From Pedobacter sp. UBA4863 (lineage in GTDB: Bacteria > Bacteroidota > Bacteroidia > Sphingobacteriales > Sphingobacteriaceae), in contig NZ_DHDZ01000045.1 in the NCBI RefSeq assembly GCF_002399615.1, positions 4,986 to 42,658 of the forward strand: 37,673 bases of DNA, in the 5' to 3' direction. Positions 16,365 to 26,050 of this stretch are shown here, one piece after another. The position numbers and the translations under genes are program-made. The notes beneath the pieces are model-generated. The model did not search any database, was not told the DNA's origin, and saw only the letters and a program-made list of their open reading frames with translations. The number at the start of each line of letters is the position of its first letter. Position 1 is the first letter of the stretch.

Positions 16365-16869
16365 AACAATATTGATTAACATTTTTAGATGGATTGTATT
16401 ATTAGGCGTACAAATATTTCTGTTGCGCAACATGACATTTTACAACTTATCTACGCCCTTTATATATGTACTATTCATTTTAGTGCTACCTTTCCAAACC
16501 CCTAACCTCTTGCTATATGTAATAGCGTTTATTACAGGCCTAACTTTAGATACGTTTTATGATACCTTGGGCGTACATACCAGTGCTTGTGTTGCTTTGG
16601 TTTTTGTAAGGATACTTTTCATTGCAGTAAGTTTAAACAGAGATGCTATTGACGAACCCGAGCCTTCTTTAGGAAATATGGGCTTTAGGTGGTTTTCTTT
16701 ATATGCGGTATTGTGTATTTTTGCTCATCACCTTGTACTTTTCTTCCTAGAAGCTTTTAAATTTACATCGTTAGCTTATACTTTAGGACGAACTTTATTG
16801 AGTGTAGTATTTACGATATTTACTGTATTATTGGTAGAGTTTATCTTCCATAATAGAAAATCGGCTTAA
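16354..16869 (+). CDS. mreD: rod-shape-determining protein MreD
   Basis: A 171-aa protein, almost entirely hydrophobic with about five helices and little polar sequence apart from a loop around NRDAIDEPEPSLG. MreD is poorly conserved in sequence; the call rests on hydrophobicity, length and the position between mreC and mrdA. Start overlaps mreC by 11 bp, and the stop shares one base with the mrdA ATG (TAATG), so the genes are translationally coupled. Confidence 0.88.
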   Translation: MNGRTILINIFRWIVLLGVQIFLLRNMTFYNLSTPFIYVLFILVLPFQTPNLLLYVIAFITGLTLDTFYDTLGVHTSACVALVFVRILFIAVSLNRDAIDEPEPSLGNMGFRWFSLYAVLCIFAHHLVLFFLEAFKFTSLAYTLGRTLLSVVFTIFTVLLVEFIFHNRKSA

Positions 16870-18845
16870 TGGACCAACTGTTTAATAGAAAATATATTAT
16901 ACAAGGCTTATTTATTTTACTTGCCCTGATATTGTTGGGCAGGCTTTTCTATATACAGATAGCCAGCGACAAATATTTCTTAGACGCCAACAACAACGCC
17001 CTGCGCAAAAAGTTCATTTACCCTGCTAGGGGTGTAATTACCGACCGTAATGGCCAAGTACTGGCGCAAAACCAGCCCACTTACGATTTAATGGTGATAC
17101 CCAATGAAGTAAAACCCTTTGACACACTTTCGTTGTGCAATATTATTGGCATCACGATGGAAGATTTTAGGAAAAAATTTAATAAGGCCGTTGTATATTC
17201 CCGGTACCAGCCATCTATTTTCCAAAAATTACTTTCGGTACAAACTTATGCCACCCTGCAAGAACGGATGGCCAACTATAAAGGGTTTGACGTGCAGAAA
17301 AGAACCATCCGTTATTACCCAGATAGTATTGGTGGACAACTACTTGGCTACATTAGAGAAGCAAACCAACGAGAAATAGAAAAACACCACGGCTACTATA
17401 AGCCCGGAGATTACATTGGCAAATCGGGTATTGAAAAACAATATGAGGTAGAGCTTAGGGGCACAAAAGGTGTAAAAAACATGCTGTATAATGCCCATAA
17501 CATAGCTCAAGGCAGCTATGCTGATGGCAAATTCGACTCATCAGCAGTTGCTGGAGACCAGCTTATAACCACAATTGACGTTAAAATACAAAAATTAGGA
17601 GAGCAATTATTAGCTAACAAAGTAGGCAGTATTGTAGCTATAGAACCTGCTACAGGAGAAATTTTGGCTTTTGTGAGCAGTCCGGCATACGACCCCAACC
17701 TAATGGTAGGGCGTGAAACCGGCAACAACTACATGAAGATCTTTTCTAATCCATACCGCCCGTTTTTTATTCGACCATTAAAGGGTCGATACTCGCCGGG
17801 TTCGGCTTTTAAGCCCTTGAGTGCACTAATTGCGCTACAAGAAGGCATTATTGATGAATTCTCTACTTTCAATTGCCCCGGTTATTATCAAGTAGGAAAA
17901 ACTAGGTTTAGGTGTGAACATATTGATGGGAATATAGCACTACGCAAAGGTATTGCCCGTTCTTGCAACACCTACTTCTGGAGCATCTTTGAAAAAGAGA
18001 TGTTGAAAAACGGCAGGAAAAACCAACATAAAGCCTACGACGAATGGCAAGAAAAGGTCCGCAAATTTGGCATTGGCGATACATTGGGCATTGATTTTCC
18101 AGGCGAAAGCAGCTATAAATTATTTACCGCAGCAGATTACACCAATCGTTACAGCAAATATTGGAATTACGGCACCATTTTATCGGTAGCTATTGGGCAG
18201 GGCGAAATTAGCACCACGCCCCTACAAATGGCCAATATCATGGCCATTATTGCCAACAGGGGTTATTACATTAAACCCCATTTGGTGAAAGGAATTGGAG
18301 ATACCAAATACATCCATCCTAAGTACAAAGAGAAGCACTCGGCAGGGGTTGATGCCAGACATTACGAATCGGTAATTGATGGGATGCAAGACGCCGTGAA
18401 CAGCTCTATTGGAACTGCTAAAGAATCTCAAATACCTAACCTATTAATGTGCGGTAAAACAGGTACAGTACAAAATAATCACGGCAAAAACCACTCTGTA
18501 TTTATTGGCTTTGCCCCTCGCAACAACCCAAAAATAGCCATTGCCGTAATTGTAGAAAACGGAGGCTATGGTGGTGCTTATGCTGCACCTATGGCCAGTT
18601 TCATTACCGAAAAATATTTAACAGATAGCTTAAAAGGCCGAAGAATTAACGGTGCAACTATTGAACAATATAAGGCTGCCAACTTACTTCCGGTATTAAA
18701 AGACAAACTACCTAAGCAAAAACTAAAAATAGATACCAATAAGATAGATACCACTAAAAAGACAGTACCTTTAAAAAGCACCACCGCTAATAACCAACTT
18801 AATAAAGTAGCCATAGCACCTAAAAACAATGCAACAGCCGCATAA
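16869..18845 (+). CDS. mrdA: penicillin-binding protein 2, elongation transpeptidase
   Basis: A 658-aa class B PBP that cross-links peptidoglycan during side-wall growth. One N-terminal helix (about 9-27) anchors it. The pedestal starts with PARGVITDRNGQ, and the transpeptidase motifs are Ser312-A-F-Lys315, Ser365-C-Asn367 and Lys530-T-Gly532. The C-terminal 70 or so residues after the fold are Lys/Thr/Asn-rich and look disordered. rodA begins inside its last codons (17-bp overlap), matching the obligate RodA-PBP2 partnership. Confidence 0.93.
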   Translation: MDQLFNRKYIIQGLFILLALILLGRLFYIQIASDKYFLDANNNALRKKFIYPARGVITDRNGQVLAQNQPTYDLMVIPNEVKPFDTLSLCNIIGITMEDFRKKFNKAVVYSRYQPSIFQKLLSVQTYATLQERMANYKGFDVQKRTIRYYPDSIGGQLLGYIREANQREIEKHHGYYKPGDYIGKSGIEKQYEVELRGTKGVKNMLYNAHNIAQGSYADGKFDSSAVAGDQLITTIDVKIQKLGEQLLANKVGSIVAIEPATGEILAFVSSPAYDPNLMVGRETGNNYMKIFSNPYRPFFIRPLKGRYSPGSAFKPLSALIALQEGIIDEFSTFNCPGYYQVGKTRFRCEHIDGNIALRKGIARSCNTYFWSIFEKEMLKNGRKNQHKAYDEWQEKVRKFGIGDTLGIDFPGESSYKLFTAADYTNRYSKYWNYGTILSVAIGQGEISTTPLQMANIMAIIANRGYYIKPHLVKGIGDTKYIHPKYKEKHSAGVDARHYESVIDGMQDAVNSSIGTAKESQIPNLLMCGKTGTVQNNHGKNHSVFIGFAPRNNPKIAIAVIVENGGYGGAYAAPMASFITEKYLTDSLKGRRINGATIEQYKAANLLPVLKDKLPKQKLKIDTNKIDTTKKTVPLKSTTANNQLNKVAIAPKNNATAA

Positions 18846-20091
18846 CAGATTTTTCTTTAACGTTGACTGGGTGACCATCTTAATTTATATGGCTTTGTGC
18901 GCTATTGGCTTCGTTAATATTTTTTCGGTACAGTACGACCCAGACAAATCTGAAGCATTTAACTTTGGAGCAGAATATGGTAAACAATTAATTTTTATGA
19001 TTTCGGCACTGATTTTAGGTTTATCTATTTTACTGCTAGATTCTAAGTTTTTCAGTGTTTTTGCCCCTATTGTTTATGGCGTAACCATTATTTTACTAAT
19101 AGCAGTTTTAGTAATTGGCAGAAATGTGGGTGGTAACCAAGCTTGGATACCTATTGGCTCGTTCCGTTTACAACCTTCAGAGTTTGCGAAATTTGGCACA
19201 GCGTTGCTGTTGGCGAGGTATATCAGTTCTTTTAATGTAAAATTAAACACACTTAAACCTATTTTAATTTGTGCAGCAATAATTGTATTACCAATGGTTT
19301 TAATTATGTTGCAACCAGATGCGGGCTCAATGCTCGTATTTCTATCCTTTATGTTTCCCCTTTATAGAGAAGGCCTGCCTGGAAATCTGTTGATTATTTT
19401 TTGGGGTGCTGTATTTCTTTTTATTCTTAATTTATTTGTATCGCCAACACTGTTAATTCTTTCTATTTTAATAATTGGAGGTTTGTTTGCCTATAATGGC
19501 AGAAAGAAAGTGCAAAAAATAATTAATGTAGGCATAATTACTTTCGTTGCAATTGGTTATCTTTTTGTAGCCAAATATATATTTGAAAACGTTTTAAAGC
19601 CACATCAACGTACCCGTATTGAACTTATTTTAGGATTAACCAGCGACAACCGTGGTGCTGGTTATAATGTAATCCAATCTAAAATAGCCATAGGTGCTGG
19701 TCAGCTTACAGGGCGTGGTTATTTAGAAGGCACACAAACTAAATTTGGCTATGTACCTGCACAAAGTACCGATTTTATTTTCTCTACCATTGGCGAAGAG
19801 TGGGGTTTTGTAGGCTGTTTCGTGGTAATTGGGCTGTATATTTTTCTATTACTGCGTATCTTAAATATGGCCGAGCGGCAGCGATCTGTATTTTCTAGAG
19901 TTTATGGCTACAGCATTGCTTGTATCTTATTTTTCCACGTATTCATTAATATTGGGATGACGATTGGAATTATGCCGGTAATTGGTATTCCGTTGCCCTT
20001 TATCAGTTACGGAGGTTCTTCTTTATGGAGTTTTACGATATTGCTATTTATCTTCCTAAAGTTGGATTCTAATAGAATGGGATTTATTTAA
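18829..20091 (+). CDS. rodA: SEDS peptidoglycan glycosyltransferase RodA
   Basis: A 420-aa polytopic SEDS protein polymerising lipid II with PBP2. Family marks are the GRNVGGNQAWIPIGSFRLQP segment, PSEFAKFG, LMLQPDAGS, and the STDFIFSTIGEEWGF loop with the essential Asp (Asp315). The last stretch, GIPLPFISYGGSS, is the SEDS C-terminal signature. Last gene of the rod operon, followed by tandem hairpins shared with the convergent gene. Confidence 0.93.
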   Translation: MQQPHNRFFFNVDWVTILIYMALCAIGFVNIFSVQYDPDKSEAFNFGAEYGKQLIFMISALILGLSILLLDSKFFSVFAPIVYGVTIILLIAVLVIGRNVGGNQAWIPIGSFRLQPSEFAKFGTALLLARYISSFNVKLNTLKPILICAAIIVLPMVLIMLQPDAGSMLVFLSFMFPLYREGLPGNLLIIFWGAVFLFILNLFVSPTLLILSILIIGGLFAYNGRKKVQKIINVGIITFVAIGYLFVAKYIFENVLKPHQRTRIELILGLTSDNRGAGYNVIQSKIAIGAGQLTGRGYLEGTQTKFGYVPAQSTDFIFSTIGEEWGFVGCFVVIGLYIFLLLRILNMAERQRSVFSRVYGYSIACILFFHVFINIGMTIGIMPVIGIPLPFISYGGSSLWSFTILLFIFLKLDSNRMGFI

Positions 20092-20093
20092 CG

Positions 20094-20146
20094 CCTAAAT
20101 CCCCTAAAGGGGACTTCAGCAAAAAACTCCCCTTAGGGGCTGGGGG
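20094..20146. terminator. tandem hairpins between convergent rodA and the 344-aa gene
   Basis: tcccc-taaa-gggga (20100-20113) and a second cccc-tta-gggg hairpin near 20128-20140. The first belongs to the same dispersed repeat as the purH terminator. Likely bidirectional. Confidence 0.55.
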
Positions 20147-21181
20147 TTAATCTCTAAACCTCCTATTCAATACCAGATAAAACTTATCTACGGTAGCTTG
20201 TTGTTCTGCCCAGTTGTTTTTCACCGCGTAATTCTTCTGAAAAAAATTATCGGCAGCATCAAAATTTGGCATTTTGTTGGCAATATCTATAGCCTCAGCA
20301 TAGGCTAAATTGTAACCGTTAAATAAATCTTTAATGTAAAGCAGTTTGTCATTTAAACTAATGGCGGTTTTTAAGTCGGTTATGTTAGCACCAGAAGTTT
20401 CATTTAAACGTGTACCTGTTTTACCTGCCAACATATCGTTTACCGTTGGTTTGTAGTCTGTCTCTGCTTCTATTTTAGTGGTTTCAACTACAGTTTCTGT
20501 AACAGCAATAGTTGGTTCTACACTACGATTTGTAACCACCGGCTGTTCTACTTCATCATGAGGTACCAAGAAAGGTTCTGGCCCAATTTCATCCTCTTCC
20601 AGCTCTTCTGTATTTCTAACAAGATTTTCTTTTACCTTTCTTTTTTGCGCAATAATTCTAGCTTCTTCTTCGCTCAAAGGCCTATCAAACAACTGATCGG
20701 TTGTTTTCTCTTCAAAATCAAACTTATCATCTTCAGAAAAATCATCCTTATTCAATATAAACTCAAAAGTGGGCTTAGATTCTGCTTCTAATTGAAAACT
20801 TTCGGCTTCTTCTGTTATAAGCGCTGGTACTGGTGTGCCTGCAATGGGTGCTGTTGGCACAACAAATTCATCTGTACTTTCTGTATTGGCAAAGGTGATG
20901 GCCTCTAACTGTTGTACATCTTTAAACTCATCACTGATCTCTTCGTCAACAACGGTTTCGTTTAGCACCTCGGTAGCTTTAGCATTTATTACTGGAGCTT
21001 GTACAGGTAAATTCAGTTTTTTAATAATTTGGATATGGTCTGTTAAAAAACTTGCATTTGCCAAAAATAGCTCTAGCTCAACTTCACTTAACTGCTCAGG
21101 ATTTTGAGCTAAAAACTGATATTGTTCGTTCAATTCGTTAAGTATATTCCCTAATTTCTTAAAAAGAGCTTCTTGTTTCAT
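20147..21181 (-). CDS. acidic protein of unknown function
   Basis: A 344-aa soluble protein without signal peptide or membrane segment. The N-terminal 60 residues are helical and heptad-like (ELNEQYQFL). The middle (about 80-245) is very rich in Glu, Asp, Thr and Val with few hydrophobics and is probably disordered. The C-terminal 100 residues form a helical domain (TDLKTAISLNDKLLYIKDLF and NYAVKNNWAEQQATVDKFY). From memory, that end resembles a domain common in uncharacterised Bacteroidota proteins, but I cannot name a family. Transcribed toward rodA, divergent from tdk. Confidence 0.75.
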   Translation of the reverse strand: MKQEALFKKLGNILNELNEQYQFLAQNPEQLSEVELELFLANASFLTDHIQIIKKLNLPVQAPVINAKATEVLNETVVDEEISDEFKDVQQLEAITFANTESTDEFVVPTAPIAGTPVPALITEEAESFQLEAESKPTFEFILNKDDFSEDDKFDFEEKTTDQLFDRPLSEEEARIIAQKRKVKENLVRNTEELEEDEIGPEPFLVPHDEVEQPVVTNRSVEPTIAVTETVVETTKIEAETDYKPTVNDMLAGKTGTRLNETSGANITDLKTAISLNDKLLYIKDLFNGYNLAYAEAIDIANKMPNFDAADNFFQKNYAVKNNWAEQQATVDKFYLVLNRRFRD

Positions 21182-21361
21182 CCGTTTATTCTTTCTTTTA
21201 GATCAGTAAAATCCAACATAACGTTTAACAATTATTAAACCATAATATGCTAACGAAAGTTTTGGTGTTTTATGTTAATAACTGACAGCCAAAAATACTA
21301 TAAAAATCCATTATATCCCCTCTAGATAAATATATCTTCGTATGGCTGAGGAAAGAAAGAC

Positions 21362-21409
21362 AATTTGCTTTTATATGCCGAGTTATTGTATTGCATATAA
21401 AAGCAAATT
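21362..21409. promoter_or_regulatory. 17-bp perfect inverted repeat over the tdk promoter
   Basis: Arms aatttgcttttatatgc (21362-21378) and its exact complement (21393-21409), loop 14 nt. The right arm covers the spacer between the proposed -33 and -7 elements of tdk, so it may be an operator or an upstream terminator-like hairpin. Confidence 0.5.
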
Positions 21410-21421
21410 TATCTAAGTTTG
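21391..21421 (+). promoter_or_regulatory. tdk promoter (-33 TTG, -7 TAAGTTTG)
   Basis: TAAGTTTG at 21414-21421 matches TAnnTTTG, with TTG at 21391-21393 about 25-26 nt upstream centre to centre. It lies over an in-frame TTG codon at 21419, so translation must start downstream, at ATG 21440. Confidence 0.55.
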
Positions 21422-21439
21422 GCTAAAAATACCTATACA

Positions 21440-22027
21440 ATGTTATTTAGCGAACAAAATTTTAGACGGGGAGAATTTAGCGGCAGTATTGAAGTAATTT
21501 GTGGCTCTATGTTTTCTGGTAAGACCGAAGAACTGATAAGGAGGCTAAAGAGAGCGCAAATCGCTAAATTAAATGTGGAGATTTTTAAACCAAAGACAGA
21601 TATCCGTTACGACGATACGGCCGTAGTTTCGCACGATAAAAACGCCATACAATCTACCCCGGTTGACAGTTCTGCTGCTATTTTATTGTTAGGCACCAAT
21701 ACTCAGGTGGTAGGTATAGACGAAGCCCAGTTTTTTGACGAAGAGCTTCCAGAGGTTTGCAACAAACTGGCAAAAAAAGGTATCAGGGTAATTGTTGCGG
21801 GGTTAGACATGGATTTTTTGGGAAAGCCTTTTGGGCCGATGCCTGCATTAATGGCTATTGCAGAACACGTTACCAAAGTAAATGCAGTTTGCATGCAGTG
21901 CGGCAGTCCGGCGGTATATTCTTACCGTACAACAGCCAACGAAGCCAGAGTTTTACTAGGCGAAAAAGACAGTTACGAACCTCGTTGCAGAGCTTGCTTT
22001 ACGCCCAGCCCAACACTTCCAAAATAA
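21440..22027 (+). CDS. tdk: thymidine kinase, type II
   Basis: A 195-aa kinase of the thymidine salvage pathway (thymidine to dTMP). The P-loop GSMFSGKT is at 22-29, DEAQFF with the Mg Asp and catalytic Glu95 at 94-99, the lasso/zinc domain has Cys151, Cys154, Cys183 and Cys186, and the substrate loop includes VYSYRTT. The start is set at 21440 because the upstream TTG at 21419 falls inside the -7 box. It converges on the secreted protease gene. Confidence 0.93.
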   Translation: MLFSEQNFRRGEFSGSIEVICGSMFSGKTEELIRRLKRAQIAKLNVEIFKPKTDIRYDDTAVVSHDKNAIQSTPVDSSAAILLLGTNTQVVGIDEAQFFDEELPEVCNKLAKKGIRVIVAGLDMDFLGKPFGPMPALMAIAEHVTKVNAVCMQCGSPAVYSYRTTANEARVLLGEKDSYEPRCRACFTPSPTLPK

Positions 22028-22082
22028 GAGCGTTTATAGCGCACTTAGCAAAAGTTTTCCCTTCGGGAGTTTTAGAGCGGCT

Positions 22083-24929
22083 TTACTTCGCTACAATCAT
22101 TTTTTTCGCCTGTTTAAAGCTCGATGTACTTAGCTGATAGGTATAAACTCCTTTTGCAAATTTGCTCACATCAACATAAAAACGGTAGCTACCTGCATCT
22201 AAAACCCCGTTAGTTAACGTTAATACCTTTTTCCCCGTTATATTATAAAAGGTAATGGTAGCATTTGTTTTCTCTGGCAAATCAACTGGGATATAAGTAA
22301 AGGTTTTGGCTTCGTTTGGATAGTTCTGTTTTAAAGCATATTCGGTAGGAATACTACTTTTTCGATCGGCCAATACCTCTTTATACTTTACTTCGGCCGC
22401 ATTGCCTATGGTAGCTAACTGATTTTGATTATCTCCTGCCAAGAAAGCATAAACCACTTTTATAGTGCCATCTTTAAGAATGTTATACGGTCCACTGCCC
22501 AATGTAAACATCACATCGTAACCATTTGGCGTATCGTAGCCTAAGCCTTGGGCCTGTATGCCCGAAGTTAGTGTTTTATATTTTTCTGCTATGATAAAAT
22601 TGTTATCTCCCAAAAAACTATTGGCCAACTGATATGACAAGGGATAATAAGCTGGTGCGGCCTGTAAGTTTAGCATTTTTATGCCTACATAAGGGTAAGC
22701 AGCATTTTTCTTGGCATAAACCAAGGCGGTTTTTGTAGTGGCATCATACAGTGTCGCATTTGCCGACGATTCGTCCAAATCCCAATCGGTAAATAAGCCC
22801 GTGTAGATATTTTGTAAAGCGGCATTACTTGTATTGGTAATTTCGTATTCCATAATTACGTAACTATCGTTGGCGGTAGTGTTAAATGCCAATGCCCTAG
22901 CCAACACTTTTAAGCCTATTGGATTGGCACTGCCAGCATCTGTAAAAACGCTAGTACCTTCAAAAGCTGCCATAGTAGATGGAACCATAGCCGCAGTTTG
23001 CTGCCTTTTAAAATCTTCATTATAGCTCGCATCGGTCCTGGCATTATTCATCACTTGTGTTTCCGATTTGGCAATCAGCAAAGCGGCTTCATAAAGCATA
23101 TTCTCCTCTTTATAAACAAAGCCCAAACCTGCCATGGCATTGGCCTTGCTATAACCTACCCTACCATTTGAAGTAAGGGTTGTACTAATTTTATTCACCG
23201 AAATATTAAGGTAATCTAAGGCCACAACAGTTGTAAAACTTTCCGTATCTAGGTAACTACCACCGTTACCTGTATATTTTATGGTAAAGGTAACCTCATG
23301 GTTTTCGGGCACATTGGCTAATACCTTAACCCTCACTGGCCCAATATCGGTCTTTATTTCAGCACTATTGAAATTGCCCACACTAATATTTTCGTTTACA
23401 ACTTGTACATAAGCACTGTTACTGGTGATATTCATATTCAATCCAGTTACCGGGGCTAAGAAATTTTTTAACGAAAATTGTATAGCAATCTCTGTATTGG
23501 GCGCCCTATTTCCTAAACTTTGATCGGTAATAGAAATATTTTGATAACGTACGGAAGTGGCTGTTTCGGTTAAAGCCCGATAAACATTCAAACGACCTTT
23601 ACCCAACATTTTTACATAAGATGGATTTTGTGCGTCAATATTATCGGCCGTTGCCCTTAAAATTTCGCCTATTTGTAAACCGGTATAGTTAGGATATTTT
23701 TGTTTTAGTAATGCAGCAGTACTTGATACCAACGGTGCAGCCATAGAAGTTCCCGAATAATAGGCATAACCATTGTTGTAAACCGTATTGTAGATGCCTT
23801 GGCCCGGTGCAGAAATATCAATGTAGGTACCGTAATTAGATGCCGAACCTTTGGTGTCATCAGCATTTAGATTGGCAACGGCAAGTACGCCATCAAAAGC
23901 TGCCGGATAAATAGGGATATTATTACCAGAATTACCCGCAGCAGCAACTACCAAACAACCTTTACTAATGGCATAGTTAACCATCTCTTGCCCAAACTGG
24001 CCGCCACTTACCCCGCCCCAAGAACAGTTAATGATATGCGCACCTTTATCGGCAGCGTACTTAATACCCTCGTAACCTTTGTAAATAGACCTTTCATCAT
24101 CATCTGCTCCAGCTTTAACAATTAGCAGTTTTGCATTACCTGCCAAACTTGCTACACCAATTCCGTTGTTGGTTACGGCACTAGCAATGCCGCTTACATG
24201 AACTCCGTGATCAGCACCGCTACTTTTTACATTGGGATCGTTATCTCCTATCATGGTACTTACAGAAGCACCACATAAATCCCAACCTGCATAATTATCA
24301 ACATAACCATCGCCATCATCATCAATACCATTTACCGGATCTGCGATATTGTAATAAATGTTTGCGGCCAAATCTTGGTGGGTAATTTCCGAGCCAGTAT
24401 CTACAATGCCAATAATTACATCAGCAGCATTTCTAGCAATATCCCAAGCTTGTGGTGCTTTTACCTGCGATAGATAGAACTGTGTACTATAGGCAGCATC
24501 GTTGGGCGTGTACCAAGTGCTATATATGTAACTGGGTTCGGCATAAGCAATATCTTTATTTTGCAGCAAGGTGTTAATTACCTTATCTATACCAACGTTA
24601 CCGCTATATTTGGCGTAATAGTAATTACCAAAATTTAAACCAGATTGCTGCGTACCAAATGCTTTACTATTTTTTGGTTCTTCTTTAAAGATAGGCGTTA
24701 ATGCAGAAAAGGAAATACCTTCTACAGCTAAAGCTTCTTTAGTGCCTTTGGCCAAAACGCCCGCTTTAGAAGTTTCATTAAATTTAATGATTAACGTATT
24801 GGGCAGGTAGTCTTTTGCTGTTACCCCTACAGGAAGTTTAAATTTTACCTTTGTAAAAGGCGGCTGCTTATCTTGCTTAAAAGCAAACAAGATAAAGACC
24901 AATAAAATAAGCAATTTGTAACTCTTCAT
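22083..24929 (-). CDS. secreted S8 (subtilisin-like) protease with T9SS sorting domain
   Basis: A 948-aa secreted serine protease. A signal peptide (about 1-17, LLILLVFILFAF) is followed by a propeptide-like region with YAEPSYIY. The peptidase domain follows, with catalytic Asp177 (IVDTGSE), His241 (DHGVHVSG) and Ser395 (GTSMAAP), and the oxyanion Asn333 in AAAGNSGN. A long beta-rich region follows, and the last 80 residues (from LKQNYPNEAKTF to KKMIVAK) form a type A T9SS C-terminal sorting domain, so it should cross the outer membrane by the Bacteroidota type IX system. It stands alone. Its substrate is unknown, but nutritional proteolysis is plausible. Confidence 0.93.
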   Translation of the reverse strand: MKSYKLLILLVFILFAFKQDKQPPFTKVKFKLPVGVTAKDYLPNTLIIKFNETSKAGVLAKGTKEALAVEGISFSALTPIFKEEPKNSKAFGTQQSGLNFGNYYYAKYSGNVGIDKVINTLLQNKDIAYAEPSYIYSTWYTPNDAAYSTQFYLSQVKAPQAWDIARNAADVIIGIVDTGSEITHQDLAANIYYNIADPVNGIDDDGDGYVDNYAGWDLCGASVSTMIGDNDPNVKSSGADHGVHVSGIASAVTNNGIGVASLAGNAKLLIVKAGADDDERSIYKGYEGIKYAADKGAHIINCSWGGVSGGQFGQEMVNYAISKGCLVVAAAGNSGNNIPIYPAAFDGVLAVANLNADDTKGSASNYGTYIDISAPGQGIYNTVYNNGYAYYSGTSMAAPLVSSTAALLKQKYPNYTGLQIGEILRATADNIDAQNPSYVKMLGKGRLNVYRALTETATSVRYQNISITDQSLGNRAPNTEIAIQFSLKNFLAPVTGLNMNITSNSAYVQVVNENISVGNFNSAEIKTDIGPVRVKVLANVPENHEVTFTIKYTGNGGSYLDTESFTTVVALDYLNISVNKISTTLTSNGRVGYSKANAMAGLGFVYKEENMLYEAALLIAKSETQVMNNARTDASYNEDFKRQQTAAMVPSTMAAFEGTSVFTDAGSANPIGLKVLARALAFNTTANDSYVIMEYEITNTSNAALQNIYTGLFTDWDLDESSANATLYDATTKTALVYAKKNAAYPYVGIKMLNLQAAPAYYPLSYQLANSFLGDNNFIIAEKYKTLTSGIQAQGLGYDTPNGYDVMFTLGSGPYNILKDGTIKVVYAFLAGDNQNQLATIGNAAEVKYKEVLADRKSSIPTEYALKQNYPNEAKTFTYIPVDLPEKTNATITFYNITGKKVLTLTNGVLDAGSYRFYVDVSKFAKGVYTYQLSTSSFKQAKKMIVAK

Positions 24930-25097
24930 CTTGGCGTTGAATAGAACGAAGATATTGATATTTAAACATTAACACAAGAAATATACAAGCTAACCGAATA
25001 GGTTTAAAGGCTACTAAACACCTCAATTATTATAATTTAAGTCTTCTTACCCATCTTTTTTCATTAAATTAGTTATCCTAACCAAAACCAATACATC

Positions 25098-25502
25098 ATG
25101 ACAAAAGAAATATGGCTCAATCTTCCGGTTAAGGATATTCAAAAAACCACTGATTTTTTTATCAAAATTGGGTTTAGTTTAAATACCCATGTACCTAAAA
25201 GCAATAACATGGCTTCTTTTAAAATTGGACAAAAAGATTTCATTGTTAACTTTTTTACCGAGGAAGTGTTTAACAGTTTTACGCCTTTTAAAATTGCCGA
25301 TTTGGAAAACAGTACCGAATGCTTAATTTCTATTGATGCAGAAAATGCAACAGAAGTAGATAAAATATTAGCTAAAGCTGCCGGCGGTGATGTTTACGCC
25401 CAAGCTGGCGAAAAAGATGGCTGGATGTATGGCGGCGGCTTTACCGATTTAGATGGTCACAAATGGAACGTTTTATTTATGGATTTCAGTAAATTAGGCT
25501 AG
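25098..25502 (+). CDS. VOC-fold (glyoxalase/bleomycin-resistance-like) protein
   Basis: A 134-aa vicinal-oxygen-chelate protein. It begins with WLNLPVKDIQKTTDFFIKIGF, the usual first beta-alpha-beta unit, and ends with GGGFTDLDGHKWNVLFMD, where the DPDGHxWE-type strand normally places a metal-ligand residue. Here the final acidic ligand is replaced (KWNV), so metal binding is uncertain. Length is standard for single-domain members. It is followed 12 bp later by an SRPBCC gene, and the two are probably cotranscribed. The substrate cannot be named. Confidence 0.8.
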   Translation: MTKEIWLNLPVKDIQKTTDFFIKIGFSLNTHVPKSNNMASFKIGQKDFIVNFFTEEVFNSFTPFKIADLENSTECLISIDAENATEVDKILAKAAGGDVYAQAGEKDGWMYGGGFTDLDGHKWNVLFMDFSKLG

Positions 25503-25514
25503 CAAATTATTGAT

Positions 25515-25952
25515 ATGGAAAGAATATATTTTAAAATTGAAATTAACGCTCCAAAAGAAAAAATTTGGGACATCCTTTTAGGCGAAACCACCTATCCAAA
25601 ATGGACGGCTGTTTTTGCTGAAGGTTCGAGCGCAATAACTGATTGGCAGGTTGGAAGTAAAGTATTCTTTGTAAATGCTGAAGGCAATGGTATGGCATCG
25701 AAAATTGCCGACCATATTCCTAACGAATATTTGTCTATACTGCATTTAGGATTTTACAGCAAAGGTGTTGAAGATTACGATAGTGAAGAAGTAAAAAAAT
25801 GGGGCAATGCTTATGAAAACTATAAGTTAAGTACCAAAGACGGCAAATCTTTATTAAGTGTTGAAATGGACACCAATGAAGAATACAAAGTATATTTCGA
25901 GGAAAAGTGGCCCTTAGCTTTAACGAAAGTGAAGGAATTGGCAGAGGATTAA
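25515..25952 (+). CDS. SRPBCC/AHSA1-like (START-fold) protein
   Basis: A 145-aa helix-grip protein: IEINAPKEKIWDILLGETTYPKWTAVF is the classic opening (hydrophobic strand, then the helix with W and a YPKW turn), and EEKWPLALTKVKELAE is the long C-terminal helix. Such proteins bind hydrophobic ligands in a central cavity or act as chaperone co-factors. Twelve bp after the VOC gene, a pairing common in Bacteroidota, but no shared pathway is apparent. Confidence 0.8.
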   Translation: MERIYFKIEINAPKEKIWDILLGETTYPKWTAVFAEGSSAITDWQVGSKVFFVNAEGNGMASKIADHIPNEYLSILHLGFYSKGVEDYDSEEVKKWGNAYENYKLSTKDGKSLLSVEMDTNEEYKVYFEEKWPLALTKVKELAED

Positions 25953-26050
25953 AATTACATATTGGGTAAGTGCGCTACAATTTCTCTGTATAATGTAACA
26001 TTTGGCTATCATTAATTGTTTTCTTGCCCTATTTAGCTAATTTTAAGGCG

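Noticed and set aside
21419..21439. TTG start for thymidine kinase seven codons upstream
   Set aside because: The TTG lies inside the proposed -7 box TAAGTTTG; transcription would begin after it. ATG 21440 is used.
26024..26050. Earlier TTG start for the His/Asp-rich protein
   Set aside because: It would place nine residues, including a charged stretch, before an otherwise clean signal sequence starting MKKALHILLL.
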